Virus record (IMG/VR): IMGVR_UViG_3300046454_000122
Coordinates: 1 to 24,194 of that record
Reading direction: 5' to 3' (one strand)
DNA from: a virus
Length of the DNA stretch: 24,194 nt
The translations under genes and the position numbers were made by a program. Position 1 is the first letter of the stretch, and each line of letters starts with the position of its first letter. This document shows, one piece after another, positions 1 through 7,958 of this stretch. The notes beneath the pieces are model-generated. The model worked only from the letters and a program-made list of their open reading frames with translations, was not told the origin of the DNA and searched no databases.

Positions 1-537
1 AACAAGCAGGTCAATATCTGGCGTACAGAATTAATCAGTATTACGCTGGTTAGCGGCACTGCGGTCTATGACGTTCCTGCCCGCGTTGTGATGATCCTCG
101 ATGCATACCTGACCCAGAATAATGGCCTCACAAACCAGACTGACATCTACCTGACACCGATCAGTCGCACGGATTATGCGAGCTATGCCGCCAAGTTTAC
201 GTCAGGCAATCCAACGACGTATTACTTTGAGAGGCTCCTGTCCCCGACACTGACCACATGGCCAGTGATCAATACGACGGGATATGTCCTCAACTACTAT
301 GCCTGTACACAGACCCAAGATGCCTCGCTGACAAGCGGGCAAACACCTGATATTCCTTATCTATGGTATGATGCGTTGGTCGCCGGGATGTCTCACCGGC
401 TGGCCAGAGTTTATGCGCCAGAACTAGAACAACAGCGCAAGGCAGATGCCATGGAAGCTTGGATGACGGCCGCCGCGCAAAACACAGAATATGTCGGCGT
501 TAGAGCCGCTCCAAATCTCGGAAGATATTACCGATGA
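1..537 (+). CDS. Head-to-tail adaptor protein, 5' end cut by window
   Basis: The frame is open from base 1, so the gene begins upstream; 178 codons are visible. The visible part starts NKQVNIWRTEL and continues through VYDVPARVVMILDAYL. It ends with a helical part (PDIPYLWYDALVAGMSHRLA) and a charged tail (YAPELEQQRKADAMEAW). This beta-rich middle followed by a C-terminal helix bundle is typical of the adaptor proteins that sit under the portal in podovirus-like virions. The ATG at 88 is internal, because the conserved sequence runs through it. The stop overlaps the next possible ATG by one base (TGATG at 534). The family assignment is from memory of the pattern, not from a search. Confidence 0.7.
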   Translation, partial: NKQVNIWRTELISITLVSGTAVYDVPARVVMILDAYLTQNNGLTNQTDIYLTPISRTDYASYAAKFTSGNPTTYYFERLLSPTLTTWPVINTTGYVLNYYACTQTQDASLTSGQTPDIPYLWYDALVAGMSHRLARVYAPELEQQRKADAMEAWMTAAAQNTEYVGVRAAPNLGRYYR

Positions 538-893
538 GGCCGCACCCAAGACGAGCAGCAACGGATGCCAGCAGCCCTCGCGCATGGGCGACGTCTGATC
601 GCAATGGCATGATCAGTAACCACGAGAACATGAAGTGGCAGTTTGAGTGGCGCGGTACTGGTCTGTCTAATACGAGAATTCTCGTCAGCGAGGATGAGTT
701 GGATGTTCCCCAGCGCCAACTGGGTGCCATCATCCTTCCCGTAGATCCACCACCGGTCATGAATGCAAGGCCAGAGCCTTACGCGATCGACGAGGAATCT
801 CCCGGTCCTTATGTGGCTGAAGATGGTGTTAGCTCTTATGTGACTGAAAATAGCGGTGTCATTGCGACAGAATACGAATCGTCAGGAAACTAG
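534..893 (+). CDS. Small conserved phage protein between adaptor and fibre genes
   Basis: This protein of up to 119 residues has no function I can name. The recognisable part starts at the internal ATG at 630 (MKWQFEWRGTGLSNTRILVS) and continues with DELDVPQRQLGAIILP and a Pro/Glu-rich tail (ARPEPYAIDEE). Small proteins of this type occur next to adaptor and fibre genes in rhizobial podo-like phages, as I recall. The first 25 to 32 residues of the longer reading are Arg/Ala/Ser-rich and look unlike a conserved domain, so translation probably starts at 609 or 630 and not at 534. The end abuts the fibre gene (TAG then ATG), which suggests translational coupling. Confidence 0.6.
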   Translation: MRPHPRRAATDASSPRAWATSDRNGMISNHENMKWQFEWRGTGLSNTRILVSEDELDVPQRQLGAIILPVDPPPVMNARPEPYAIDEESPGPYVAEDGVSSYVTENSGVIATEYESSGN

Positions 894-2069
894 ATGGCAC
901 CAGCACTGAAGTTCACGCAGGTCACGGCATCCCTCGTCAATTTTACGACGACGGACGTTCTGTTCGGCGTCCAGAATGCGACGTCTGACAGGACTTGGAC
1001 TCAGGCTCAAATTGCATCCGGTATTTTGTCTACGGCCACATTGGTTACGGCGACGATCAGTTCTTCGACCATAAGCACATCGACCATCAATAATTCGACG
1101 CTTGGGACAGCGACGATCAATAATTCCACGATCGGGACTGCAACCATTAACAATTCTACGTTGGGGACTGCAACACTCAACAATCCGACATTGAATACGG
1201 CAATCATCAATACCGCCACGATCGGCAATGCCACAATCAATACGGCGACCATAAATACGGCGACGTTAAACCAGCCGACGCTCAATAATGCCGTTCTGAG
1301 CGCGCCGACACTGACCAATCCTGTCCTGTCAACGGCTACAATCAATACGGCGACGATTGGTAATGCCGTTATCAATACGGCGACGATCAATACCGGGACG
1401 CTGAACAATGTGACATTGAATACGTCTACGTTGAACACGACAACGATCAACAATTCCACGCTTAACACCTCGACATTGAACACAACGACGATAAATAATG
1501 CTTCCGTCAATACAGCGGTGATTGTCAAATCATCTCTCAACCTTCTCAATACGCTGACGCCAACTCAGGTTGGCTCGACCGTAGACACAACAAGCCTGAC
1601 CGCGGCTTACAACAGATATCGCATCACGTTCGAAAACGTCTGTCCTGTCTCTACGGCGACATTGACTTGCTCACTCAACATGGTGATAGCGACCAGTGGC
1701 GTGAACTGGGTCGTTGCAAACTACATTTCCACGCTGCAGGGATTTGCCGTTACGACGACATTCATTGTTGGCACAACCACATGCTTCTACCTGTCAGGCA
1801 TTACGGCAACGACATGTGTGGGTACATCGACATCATACGGCGTTAATGGATGGGTCGAGATAGCAAATCCATCAAATGCCGTGTTCAAGAAGAGCATCAG
1901 TGGTGAGTTGAATTATCTCACTCCGGGTGCCGTGAGTACGCTGACCAACGCTGCGGTATTCCCGATGGGCTTCTGGGATGGCGCTGTCTCTGCCATCACG
2001 GGCATAGCCGTTGCCTTTCAAACCGGAAACATCGCCACAGGAACGATCAGGGTCTACGGAATAAAATAG
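894..2069 (+). CDS. Pentapeptide-repeat tail fibre protein
   Basis: The 391-residue protein has three parts. The N-terminus (1 to about 46) probably attaches to the virion. The middle (about 47-212) is an uninterrupted run of pentapeptide repeats in which every fifth residue from 50 to 210 is Leu or Ile (Val at 205), with consensus [ASNT]-T-[IL]-N-[NT]. The C-terminal domain (about 213-391) is rich in Thr, Ser and Val. Pentapeptide repeats are known to fold as a right-handed quadrilateral beta-helix, so the middle should be a rigid rod of about eight coils. The C-terminus is then a candidate receptor-binding or trimerising head, which is inference. An AGGA element seven bases before the ATG fits a ribosome site. 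The gene lies between two adaptor-type genes. Confidence 0.7.
   Translation: MAPALKFTQVTASLVNFTTTDVLFGVQNATSDRTWTQAQIASGILSTATLVTATISSSTISTSTINNSTLGTATINNSTIGTATINNSTLGTATLNNPTLNTAIINTATIGNATINTATINTATLNQPTLNNAVLSAPTLTNPVLSTATINTATIGNAVINTATINTGTLNNVTLNTSTLNTTTINNSTLNTSTLNTTTINNASVNTAVIVKSSLNLLNTLTPTQVGSTVDTTSLTAAYNRYRITFENVCPVSTATLTCSLNMVIATSGVNWVVANYISTLQGFAVTTTFIVGTTTCFYLSGITATTCVGTSTSYGVNGWVEIANPSNAVFKKSISGELNYLTPGAVSTLTNAAVFPMGFWDGAVSAITGIAVAFQTGNIATGTIRVYGIK
1032..1530 (+). repeat. 15-bp periodic coding repeat (33 pentapeptide units)
   Basis: This tract encodes the pentapeptide rod of the fibre. Near-identical 15-base and 30-base units recur, such as variants of acggcgacgatcaataattc and atcaatacggcgacg. 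The codons are partly diversified, so the DNA repeat is imperfect while the protein repeat is strict. Such a tract could change length by slippage or recombination. Confidence 0.85.
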
Positions 2070-2070
2070 C

Positions 2071-2790
2071 ATGTCATTGACATATGCATCGTTCGTCTCC
2101 TCGATCGCAAACATGCTTCCGGTCGCGACATCGGATGCAGGGTTTCAGGCCGTCTTACCGAATTTAATTGATGATGCAGAGCAGCGCCTGTACCGCGAAC
2201 TGGACTTCTTCCATACCAATACGCGCGATCATTCAGGCGCGATGACGGCAGGGGCGAGGACATACACCATTCCGCAACCATCAGATGGTTACTTTGTGGT
2301 TGTGACAGAGATTAATGTCATCACACCGGCAGGTACGACTAATCCTGAATTGGGAACACGAAACCAGCTTCTTCCGACATCGAATGAAATGCTCAATGTT
2401 CTGTGGCCGAATGTTACAGGATCGACCGTTCCGACGTATTTCTCGATGCTCAATCCAGACGCGATTATTGTCGGACCATGGCCAGATGCCGCCTATCAGG
2501 TCGAGGTTGTTGGCGAGATCAGGCCGAATGAATTGTCATCGAGCAATACGACGACCATCCTGTCGGTATACTTCCCTGACCTGATGATGGCTGCTGGCAT
2601 GGTTTACGCCTGTGGTTATCAGAAAAACTTCGGTGCCATGGTTGACGATCCAAAGGCGGCATCAAGCTGGGAGAGTCACCTTCAAGCATTAATCAGAACA
2701 ACGGATCTGGAAGAGTCACGCAAGGTATTCCAAGCAGAGGGATGGTCGAGCCAGCAACCTTCCAAGATCGTCACGCCACCTCGCACATAA
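2071..2790 (+). CDS. SU10-adaptor-like virion protein
   Basis: The 239-residue protein matches the pattern I know for podovirus adaptor/connector proteins of the SU10 type. It has an N-terminal helix (FVSSIANMLPV, then LPNLIDDAEQRLYRELDFF) and a beta-rich core with INVITPAG, TRNQLLP and IIVGPWPDAAYQVEVVGEIR. The C-terminal helical part has YFPDLMMAAGMVYACGYQKN, a DDPKAASSWE segment and the charged EESRK. It would form part of the ring between portal and tail. It starts one base after the stop of the fibre gene. The window therefore holds two adaptor-type genes on either side of a fibre gene. Confidence 0.75.
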   Translation: MSLTYASFVSSIANMLPVATSDAGFQAVLPNLIDDAEQRLYRELDFFHTNTRDHSGAMTAGARTYTIPQPSDGYFVVVTEINVITPAGTTNPELGTRNQLLPTSNEMLNVLWPNVTGSTVPTYFSMLNPDAIIVGPWPDAAYQVEVVGEIRPNELSSSNTTTILSVYFPDLMMAAGMVYACGYQKNFGAMVDDPKAASSWESHLQALIRTTDLEESRKVFQAEGWSSQQPSKIVTPPRT

Positions 2791-2801
2791 GAGCAGAATA
2801 A

Positions 2802-3776
2802 ATGCCTCACACTGTTAACCGTTATCTAAACGTGCCCAACACTGGAGATTTACCCGGAGCATGGGGTACATCTGCCATCAATCCAAATATGTCGTCGATT
2901 GACGGCTCGTTCGGTGGTTTTACGACCATCAGCTTATCTGCATCGACGACCTTTGCTCTTACGCTTCCGGCTGGCGCTTCATTTACCCCCGGCACAGGTC
3001 CGAGTCAGAGTGAGAATGCGCTGATCAAGTTTTCAGGCACGCTGACAGGTAATTCCTTCGTCCAGTTCACGATGCCGGGATTTTACATTGTAAACAATAA
3101 TTGTGGTTCTGCATCATCATTTTATATTCAATTGGCACCAGCCTCTGGTGGGGGTCATGCTATTGGTGCTCCTCCGGGTCGTAAGTGCCATGTGTTTTTC
3201 GATGGCACGGATATGGATTATGTTGACATGCCGGAAGTCGGCGCTTCTCTTGATCTACATCAGATCGGGACATCAACATATCCGCCTTGGATGGCCGCGT
3301 GTTCTGTGTTGCCGTATCTTTACAAGGATGGAAGTGTTTATTCTGCATCTAATTATACGGCATTGGCGCAGCTTTTGGGATCAACTTTTGGCGGAAACGG
3401 CGTTACGACATTCGGAGTCCCAGATGAAAGAGGCCGGTCGAGAATTCCTGTCGATCTAGTTAACGGCCGCCTTACTCCCGGCGGGTCTGGTGTTAATGGA
3501 GCCGTCATTGGGTCAGTCGGCGGTTCCGAATTTACACAACAGCATAATCACGTGACCATAGTTACGGACCCCGGACACTTTCATCAATATTTATTAAGCT
3601 TTAGTAAAAATCAAACTGTCTCACCCGGCGGTGCGCTCGCTAACTCGGATCGAATTGCATCTAATACAGATGCGACAACGACTGGCATTACTGTTTCAAC
3701 TGTCAATTTTGGTGCTGGCGGGTCTCAAAATGTTCAGCCGTCCATTATTAGCTGCTTTTCTTACATAAAGACCTGA
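2802..3776 (+). CDS. Tail-collar-domain fibre protein
   Basis: In this 324-residue protein the N-terminal 150 residues are beta-rich and probably bind the tail. A tail collar domain follows at about 165-220: PPWMAACSVLPYLYKDGSVY, then a Tyr/Ala-Leu-rich helix and FGVPDERGRSRIPVD. Its C-terminal part has the His-rich motif HNHVTIVTDPGHFH (about 249-262), of the kind that binds metal ions inside trimeric fibre tips. It ends with NVQPSIISCFSYIKT, the usual collar-domain terminus. The protein is probably a short fibre used in host recognition. A weak GAGCAG element precedes the ATG by about 8 bases. Confidence 0.8.
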   Translation: MPHTVNRYLNVPNTGDLPGAWGTSAINPNMSSIDGSFGGFTTISLSASTTFALTLPAGASFTPGTGPSQSENALIKFSGTLTGNSFVQFTMPGFYIVNNNCGSASSFYIQLAPASGGGHAIGAPPGRKCHVFFDGTDMDYVDMPEVGASLDLHQIGTSTYPPWMAACSVLPYLYKDGSVYSASNYTALAQLLGSTFGGNGVTTFGVPDERGRSRIPVDLVNGRLTPGGSGVNGAVIGSVGGSEFTQQHNHVTIVTDPGHFHQYLLSFSKNQTVSPGGALANSDRIASNTDATTTGITVSTVNFGAGGSQNVQPSIISCFSYIKT

Positions 3777-3778
3777 AT

Positions 3779-5824
3779 ATGCCGTTCGGTGAAGTTAAGC
3801 TCATACCGGGAATTAATGTTGAGAGAACTCCGACGCTTCTGGAGGCCGGATTTAGTCAAAGTCAATTGATTCGTTTCAAGGACAGTCTTGCCCAAAAATA
3901 CGGAGGATGGGCTAAATACTATAATTTTTCCCTCAGTGGCGTTCCTCGGGACCTTCATCCTTGGCAGGACTTGAATACGGTCAAGAGGCTTCTGATCGGA
4001 ACTACCAGACAGTTGGTGATCATCGATACATCGATGAACTTCACCGACATTACGCCGCAGCAGACCACAACAAATCCTGCGGTCAATTTTACAACAACTA
4101 AAGACAGCGATGTCGTTGAGATTACTGACCCTGACATATCGAATGTTACGACGTTTTGTACGATCATGCTTAATACACCAGTTGCGATTGGTGGACTTGT
4201 TTTATCCGGCCCATATCAGATCATTCTCAGTACGGGAACAAACAGTTACAAAATCCAAGCATCAAGTAATGCAACATCAGGCGTTAGCAATGCGGGTGCT
4301 GTTCCTGTTTTTACGACAATATCCGGGTCGGCGTCTGTTAATGTATTGATCGTGTCTCATGGTCGCTCAGTCGGAGATACGGTCGTTTTTCAGGCCACGA
4401 CAACAGGGAATGGCGTAACAATTTTTAAGCATTATACTATTGCTACGATTGCTGATGCAGATAATTTTACAATAACGTCGCTTACGCAAGCAACAGCAAG
4501 CGGTTCATTCTCCATGAATGGAGGCGTTGCCCAGATTGTTTATAACATTGCTATAGGACCTGCGCCGCTTGGAGAGGGGTACGGTCTAGGTGGTTATGGC
4601 CTCGGCGGTTATGGTCTTGGTGACACGGGTTCATCTGTTTTGACAGGGACACCCATTACGGCGACAGACTGGACATCGGATAATTGGGGCGAAATAGCGC
4701 TGGCCTGTCCAACTGGTGGTGGTGTTTACCAATTCGATACGAATGCAGGGTTTCTCAATGCGTCGATTATTGCAACGGCACCACCTTTTAATGGCGGTAT
4801 ATTTGTATCGACGACACTTCAGATTTTGTTTTGTTGGGGTTCGACTGCAGTACAGGGAATAGGCGTCGAGCAGGACCCCATGCTGATCAGTTGGTCCGAT
4901 CAGGGTGACTACACGGTCTTTACGCCACTGACCACGAACCAAGCCGGTTCATTTCGCATTCCGATCGGATCAGTCATTCGTGGCGGCATGGCTGTGTCGA
5001 ACCAGAATCTGTTCTGGACCGATCTTGACCTTTGGGCGGCAAATTATGCCGGGTTTCCGCTGGTGTTTGGTTTCAACAAGATCGGTGCGGGGGCGGGAGC
5101 AATATCATCACATTCGATGCAACAGTTGAGGAATGCTGTTTACTGGATGGGGCCGTCGAACTTCTATTCCTATAGTGGAGAGGGTGTGAAGGTCATTCCA
5201 TGCCCGGTCTGGGATGCCGTATTTCAAAATCTCAATACGGCATTTGGTGCGAATGTCAGGTCCATGCCAAACACGGGTTTTAATGAAGCTGGCTGGCTTT
5301 ACCCATCGACGGCATCGGCAAATGGAGAATGCGATTCATACGTCAAGATGAACATTACAGAGCCGGGAATGCCGTGGGATTATGGATCTCTTCCGCGTTC
5401 TGCATGGGTTGATAATTCCATTCTTGGGTCTCCTGTCGGAGCAACACCAACGGGTGTGATCTACTATCAAGAAACAACGCCGGATGCGGATGGGAGCGCG
5501 ATATCATCATCATTTACTACGGGGTATTTTTATATCGCAGAAGGTGAGGATTTCTGCTTCGTTGATCAAATCATCCCAGATATGAAATGGGGAACATATT
5601 CAGGATCATCTGGTGCCAATGTGGCTATCACCATCAATGCAATTGATTGGCCGGGAGATACGCCGACAAGTTACGGTCCATATACGATGACATCGACTAC
5701 GCAATACATAACCACGCGCATCAGGGCGAGACAGATGTCGGTGACGGTTTCATCGATCGATACCGGAAGCTTCTGGAGGCTGGGAAAAATCAGATATCGG
5801 TTTAATCCGACAGGACGTCGCTGA
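3779..5824 (+). CDS. Tail nozzle/hub protein (P22 gp10-like)
   Basis: The 681-residue protein opens with GEVKLIPGINVERTPTLLEA and RFKDSLAQKYGGWAKY. This opening is typical of the large beta-propeller nozzle or 'packaged DNA stabilisation' proteins of podovirus-type tails. Further blocks fitting this are HPWQDLNTVKRLLIGTTRQL, a run of Thr/Val-rich strands, ISWSDQGDYTVFTPLTTNQA and VYWMGPSNFYSYSGEGVKVI. A Gly-rich triplet repeat (GYGLG three times, about 263-277) lies in the middle and may be a flexible loop. It should plug the tail tube and hold the packaged DNA. The stop overlaps the next ATG by one base. The family call rests on pattern memory. Confidence 0.7.
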   Translation: MPFGEVKLIPGINVERTPTLLEAGFSQSQLIRFKDSLAQKYGGWAKYYNFSLSGVPRDLHPWQDLNTVKRLLIGTTRQLVIIDTSMNFTDITPQQTTTNPAVNFTTTKDSDVVEITDPDISNVTTFCTIMLNTPVAIGGLVLSGPYQIILSTGTNSYKIQASSNATSGVSNAGAVPVFTTISGSASVNVLIVSHGRSVGDTVVFQATTTGNGVTIFKHYTIATIADADNFTITSLTQATASGSFSMNGGVAQIVYNIAIGPAPLGEGYGLGGYGLGGYGLGDTGSSVLTGTPITATDWTSDNWGEIALACPTGGGVYQFDTNAGFLNASIIATAPPFNGGIFVSTTLQILFCWGSTAVQGIGVEQDPMLISWSDQGDYTVFTPLTTNQAGSFRIPIGSVIRGGMAVSNQNLFWTDLDLWAANYAGFPLVFGFNKIGAGAGAISSHSMQQLRNAVYWMGPSNFYSYSGEGVKVIPCPVWDAVFQNLNTAFGANVRSMPNTGFNEAGWLYPSTASANGECDSYVKMNITEPGMPWDYGSLPRSAWVDNSILGSPVGATPTGVIYYQETTPDADGSAISSSFTTGYFYIAEGEDFCFVDQIIPDMKWGTYSGSSGANVAITINAIDWPGDTPTSYGPYTMTSTTQYITTRIRARQMSVTVSSIDTGSFWRLGKIRYRFNPTGRR

Positions 5825-6231
5825 TGGCCACTATCGATGATATCAATTCTACCCTTCAGAATATTGCCAGACAGCTTGGCAATTGGTCTCAGTCTCAAAG
5901 CAACGCAACGCCATTTGCCACAGCGTCGACGTCTCCTATTTCATATCCGTTCAATAATATCGGAACGGCGACAGCTACTGCTATTATTGCTGCCAATACG
6001 AATCGGTATGGTCTGATATTTCATAATCCGGGTGCAACGGCCAGCATTTATGTCTTTCCAAGCGCAATGACAGTTGCGCCGACGACGTCTACCTTGGGGG
6101 GGTCTTTTGTGATCTATCCGGGTTCAACCTTGTCATTTCCATCCACGGTATTTGCCAATGCCAATGGCGCGTGGTCTGCGTTCAGTGGAACGGGTTCTAA
6201 CCAACCATTCACTGTTGTGGAATTCATTTGA
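5824..6231 (+). CDS. Small beta-rich virion protein
   Basis: The protein has 135 residues. The first 25 are helical and amphipathic (ATIDDINSTLQNIARQLGNW), probably a short coiled coil. The rest is Ser/Thr/Ala-rich with beta strands, including NRYGLIFHNPGATASIYVFP and the tail NGAWSAFSGTGSNQPFTVVE. Its place between nozzle and fibre-type genes suggests a tail or head decoration protein, but I cannot name it. Its ATG overlaps the stop of the nozzle gene (TGATG), so the two are translationally coupled. Confidence 0.65.
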   Translation: MATIDDINSTLQNIARQLGNWSQSQSNATPFATASTSPISYPFNNIGTATATAIIAANTNRYGLIFHNPGATASIYVFPSAMTVAPTTSTLGGSFVIYPGSTLSFPSTVFANANGAWSAFSGTGSNQPFTVVEFI

Positions 6232-6749
6232 TGACAATGGAGATTATTCCCGGACCTAATTTAATCATACCGGCAGTTGCCGTTCTTCAGTCTCAGGTTG
6301 CCGTTCTTCAGTCTCAGGTTGCCATTCTGCAAACGCCTCCATGCTTTAGCGTTAACAAGAATGGCTCAGATCAGACCGGCATTGCGGACGTAACGCCAAC
6401 ATTGGTGACATGGTCAACGGAAGTTTATGATATTGGAGGTTTTTTTTCGTCCAATACATGGACGCCACCGGCTGGAAAGATTTTTTTGCACGCAGCGCTT
6501 TATATCACCGGCACAATTACGGCTGGAGCTCTGGGAGTTTGCTACATCTACAAGAACGGAAGCCCCTTCAAGCAGGGTCCAGCAGTAGCAGGTACAAATT
6601 TCGCGCCTACGTCTGTTTCGATAGAAGATGTTGCGGGCGGCTCAGACGCCTATACGGTGTTTGCCTATATTGACGTTTCAGCCAGCACCGGAACGGTTAA
6701 TGGCGGTACCGATCTTTCATACTTCATGGGGCACTGGATTTCCGCATGA
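6231..6749 (+). CDS. Coiled-coil fibre protein with C1q/TNF-like head
   Basis: The 172-residue protein starts at the ATG overlapping the previous stop; a TTG three bases earlier is in frame but less likely. Residues 13-35 contain exact heptads (VAVLQSQ twice, then VAILQ), a short trimeric coiled coil. The rest resembles the C1q/TNF-like jelly-roll head found on many phage fibres and decoration proteins: VNKNGSDQTGI, STEVYDIGGFFSSNTWTPPA, IFLHAALYITG, CYIYKNGSPFKQG and YTVFAYIDVS. A trimer with a globular tip displayed on the capsid or tail is inferred. No known ligand can be named. Confidence 0.65.
   Translation: MTMEIIPGPNLIIPAVAVLQSQVAVLQSQVAILQTPPCFSVNKNGSDQTGIADVTPTLVTWSTEVYDIGGFFSSNTWTPPAGKIFLHAALYITGTITAGALGVCYIYKNGSPFKQGPAVAGTNFAPTSVSIEDVAGGSDAYTVFAYIDVSASTGTVNGGTDLSYFMGHWISA
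6276..6323 (+). repeat. 21-bp tandem repeat coding a heptad coiled coil
   Basis: The 21-base unit gttgccgttcttcagtctca(g) is present twice with no mismatch (6276-6296 and 6297-6317), and a third, partial and diverged copy follows. One unit equals one heptad, so unit gain or loss would lengthen or shorten the coiled coil without a frameshift. Confidence 0.85.
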
Positions 6750-6782
6750 GCACAACATCCAAATAATAAGAAAGATTTGATT

Positions 6783-7355
6783 ATGCCACTTGCAAAAAGC
6801 GGATCACCTGAATCTTTTAGCGCTAACGTGAAAACCCTACTTGGCGAGGTTGGGCAATCTCCTCATGTGAAGTCTCGCAAGCAAGCTTTGGCAATCGCAT
6901 ATTCTATTAAAGAGCGCCATCGTGCCGAAGGTGGCGCAGTCCATACTGGTCCGATCAATTCGACAGGTCCGGGACGGACAGACATTCATGACATGGACGT
7001 CCCATCCGGGGCTTACGTCCTACCGGCAGAATGTGTCTCCAATCTTGGCGAGAATAATACCAATGCCGGGATGGTAAAATTGCATCAGGTCCTGAGCGGA
7101 TCGCAGGAAAGCATCAGGAAGTTCTTTGGGGCAGCGCCACCAACCGGCCGCGCAACAGGCGGCCGAACGCATGATGGTTCACCCGTTCCGATCAAGGCCG
7201 CGGGTGGAGAGTTTGTGGTCCCCCCAAATATGGTCTCCATCATTGGATATGGAGATATCAAGCATGGCCATAATGTTCTGGATAAATGGGTCATGAGTAA
7301 ACGCAAAGAGCACATCAAAACACTTAAGGGCTTGGCCCCTCCCGCGAAGGACTAA
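6783..7355 (+). CDS. Virion-associated small protein with GG-linker motifs
   Basis: The 190-residue protein is taken from the ATG at 6783, which has a purine-rich AAGAAAG element upstream; an in-frame TTG at 6777 is less likely. Its N-terminus carries VKSRKQALAIAYSIKERHRA, like the Lys/Arg-rich helix of small phage proteins of the DUF6496 kind. Two Gly-Gly motifs follow (RAEGGAVHTG and RATGGRTHDG). The C-terminal part has IKAAGGEFVVPPNMVSIIGY and a basic helix. Similar GG motifs appear in the next large virion proteins. I do not know the function; a virion or assembly role is inferred from the position. Confidence 0.6.
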   Translation: MPLAKSGSPESFSANVKTLLGEVGQSPHVKSRKQALAIAYSIKERHRAEGGAVHTGPINSTGPGRTDIHDMDVPSGAYVLPAECVSNLGENNTNAGMVKLHQVLSGSQESIRKFFGAAPPTGRATGGRTHDGSPVPIKAAGGEFVVPPNMVSIIGYGDIKHGHNVLDKWVMSKRKEHIKTLKGLAPPAKD

Positions 7356-7357
7356 AA

Positions 7358-7957
7358 ATGCCTGACGAAATAGTACGCATTGCGACCAGAGACGACGAGT
7401 CTCAGATTATCGACCTGTTGCATGTCATGCATTTCGAGAATGGCATGATGCCTCTTGATGAACAGTGCGCGAGAGAATTCTTCGCAAGGGCTTTCGATCG
7501 CAAGGGTGGCATCATCGGCGTCATCGGAGACAGCAAGGACATCAAGGCTGCGATCTATCTCCTGCTGACGCGGTTCTGGTATACGAGCGCGATGCATATC
7601 GAGGAATGCTTTAACTTCGTGCGACCTGATGCTCGAAAAAACAAAAGCACAAATCATTATGCCCCGTCATTGATCCGATTTGCCAAACGATGTGCCGATG
7701 AGATCAAGGTGCCATTGGTGATCGGCGTCCTGACCAATAACCGCATGGAAGCCAAGGTCAGATTATACAGACGATCACTCGGTGTTCCGGCCGGAGCGTT
7801 CTTCGTCTATGGTGCAAACTGGTCTCTGTGTCATCCGTCGCGTGAGGATTTCTGGCGTGAGCCGAGAGAAGGCAGTTCCGGCTGGTTCAAGGACAAGAAA
7901 GAAAAACCATCCGGCCAAACAGTCGCCAGAGATAAACTGCGCGCAATAGGAGGCTAA
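7358..7957 (+). CDS. GNAT-family acetyltransferase
   Basis: The 199-residue protein has the GNAT order of elements. An N-terminal RIATRDDESQIIDLLHVMH gives strand 1 and helix 1. IIGVIGDSKDIKAAIYLLL gives strands 2 and 3, and HIEECFNFVRPDARK is strand 4 with the start of the acetyl-CoA loop. LIRFAKRCADEIKVPLVIGV and AKVRLYRRSLG follow as helix 3, strand 5 and helix 4. The usual R/QxxGxG/A loop is degenerate here (RPDARKNKSTNHYA). The Lys/Arg-rich tail (FKDKKEKPSG) is extra. It may acetylate a host or virion protein; substrates are unknown. GNAT genes inside virion operons occur in several podo-like phages. It sits two bases after the previous stop. Confidence 0.75.
   Translation: MPDEIVRIATRDDESQIIDLLHVMHFENGMMPLDEQCAREFFARAFDRKGGIIGVIGDSKDIKAAIYLLLTRFWYTSAMHIEECFNFVRPDARKNKSTNHYAPSLIRFAKRCADEIKVPLVIGVLTNNRMEAKVRLYRRSLGVPAGAFFVYGANWSLCHPSREDFWREPREGSSGWFKDKKEKPSGQTVARDKLRAIGG
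7948..7953 (+). promoter_or_regulatory. Strong Shine-Dalgarno site serving an ATT start
   Basis: A perfect AGGAGG lies inside the last codons of the acetyltransferase gene. The codon ATT follows after five bases, at 7959, in frame with the giant downstream gene. No ATG, GTG, TTG or CTG occurs in that frame between the upstream TAG (7947-7949) and 8031. The site therefore decides the start in favour of ATT. Confidence 0.7.
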
Positions 7958-7958
7958 A

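Noticed and set aside
1007-1549. 180-residue open frame on the minus strand opposite the pentapeptide repeats
   Set aside because: It is a shadow of the repeat DNA: a monotonous Val/Leu/Ile pattern with no domain, no ribosome site and no link to neighbours.
2802-3776. Diversity-generating retroelement target in the collar fibre
   Set aside because: No reverse transcriptase and no template repeat were seen in the window.
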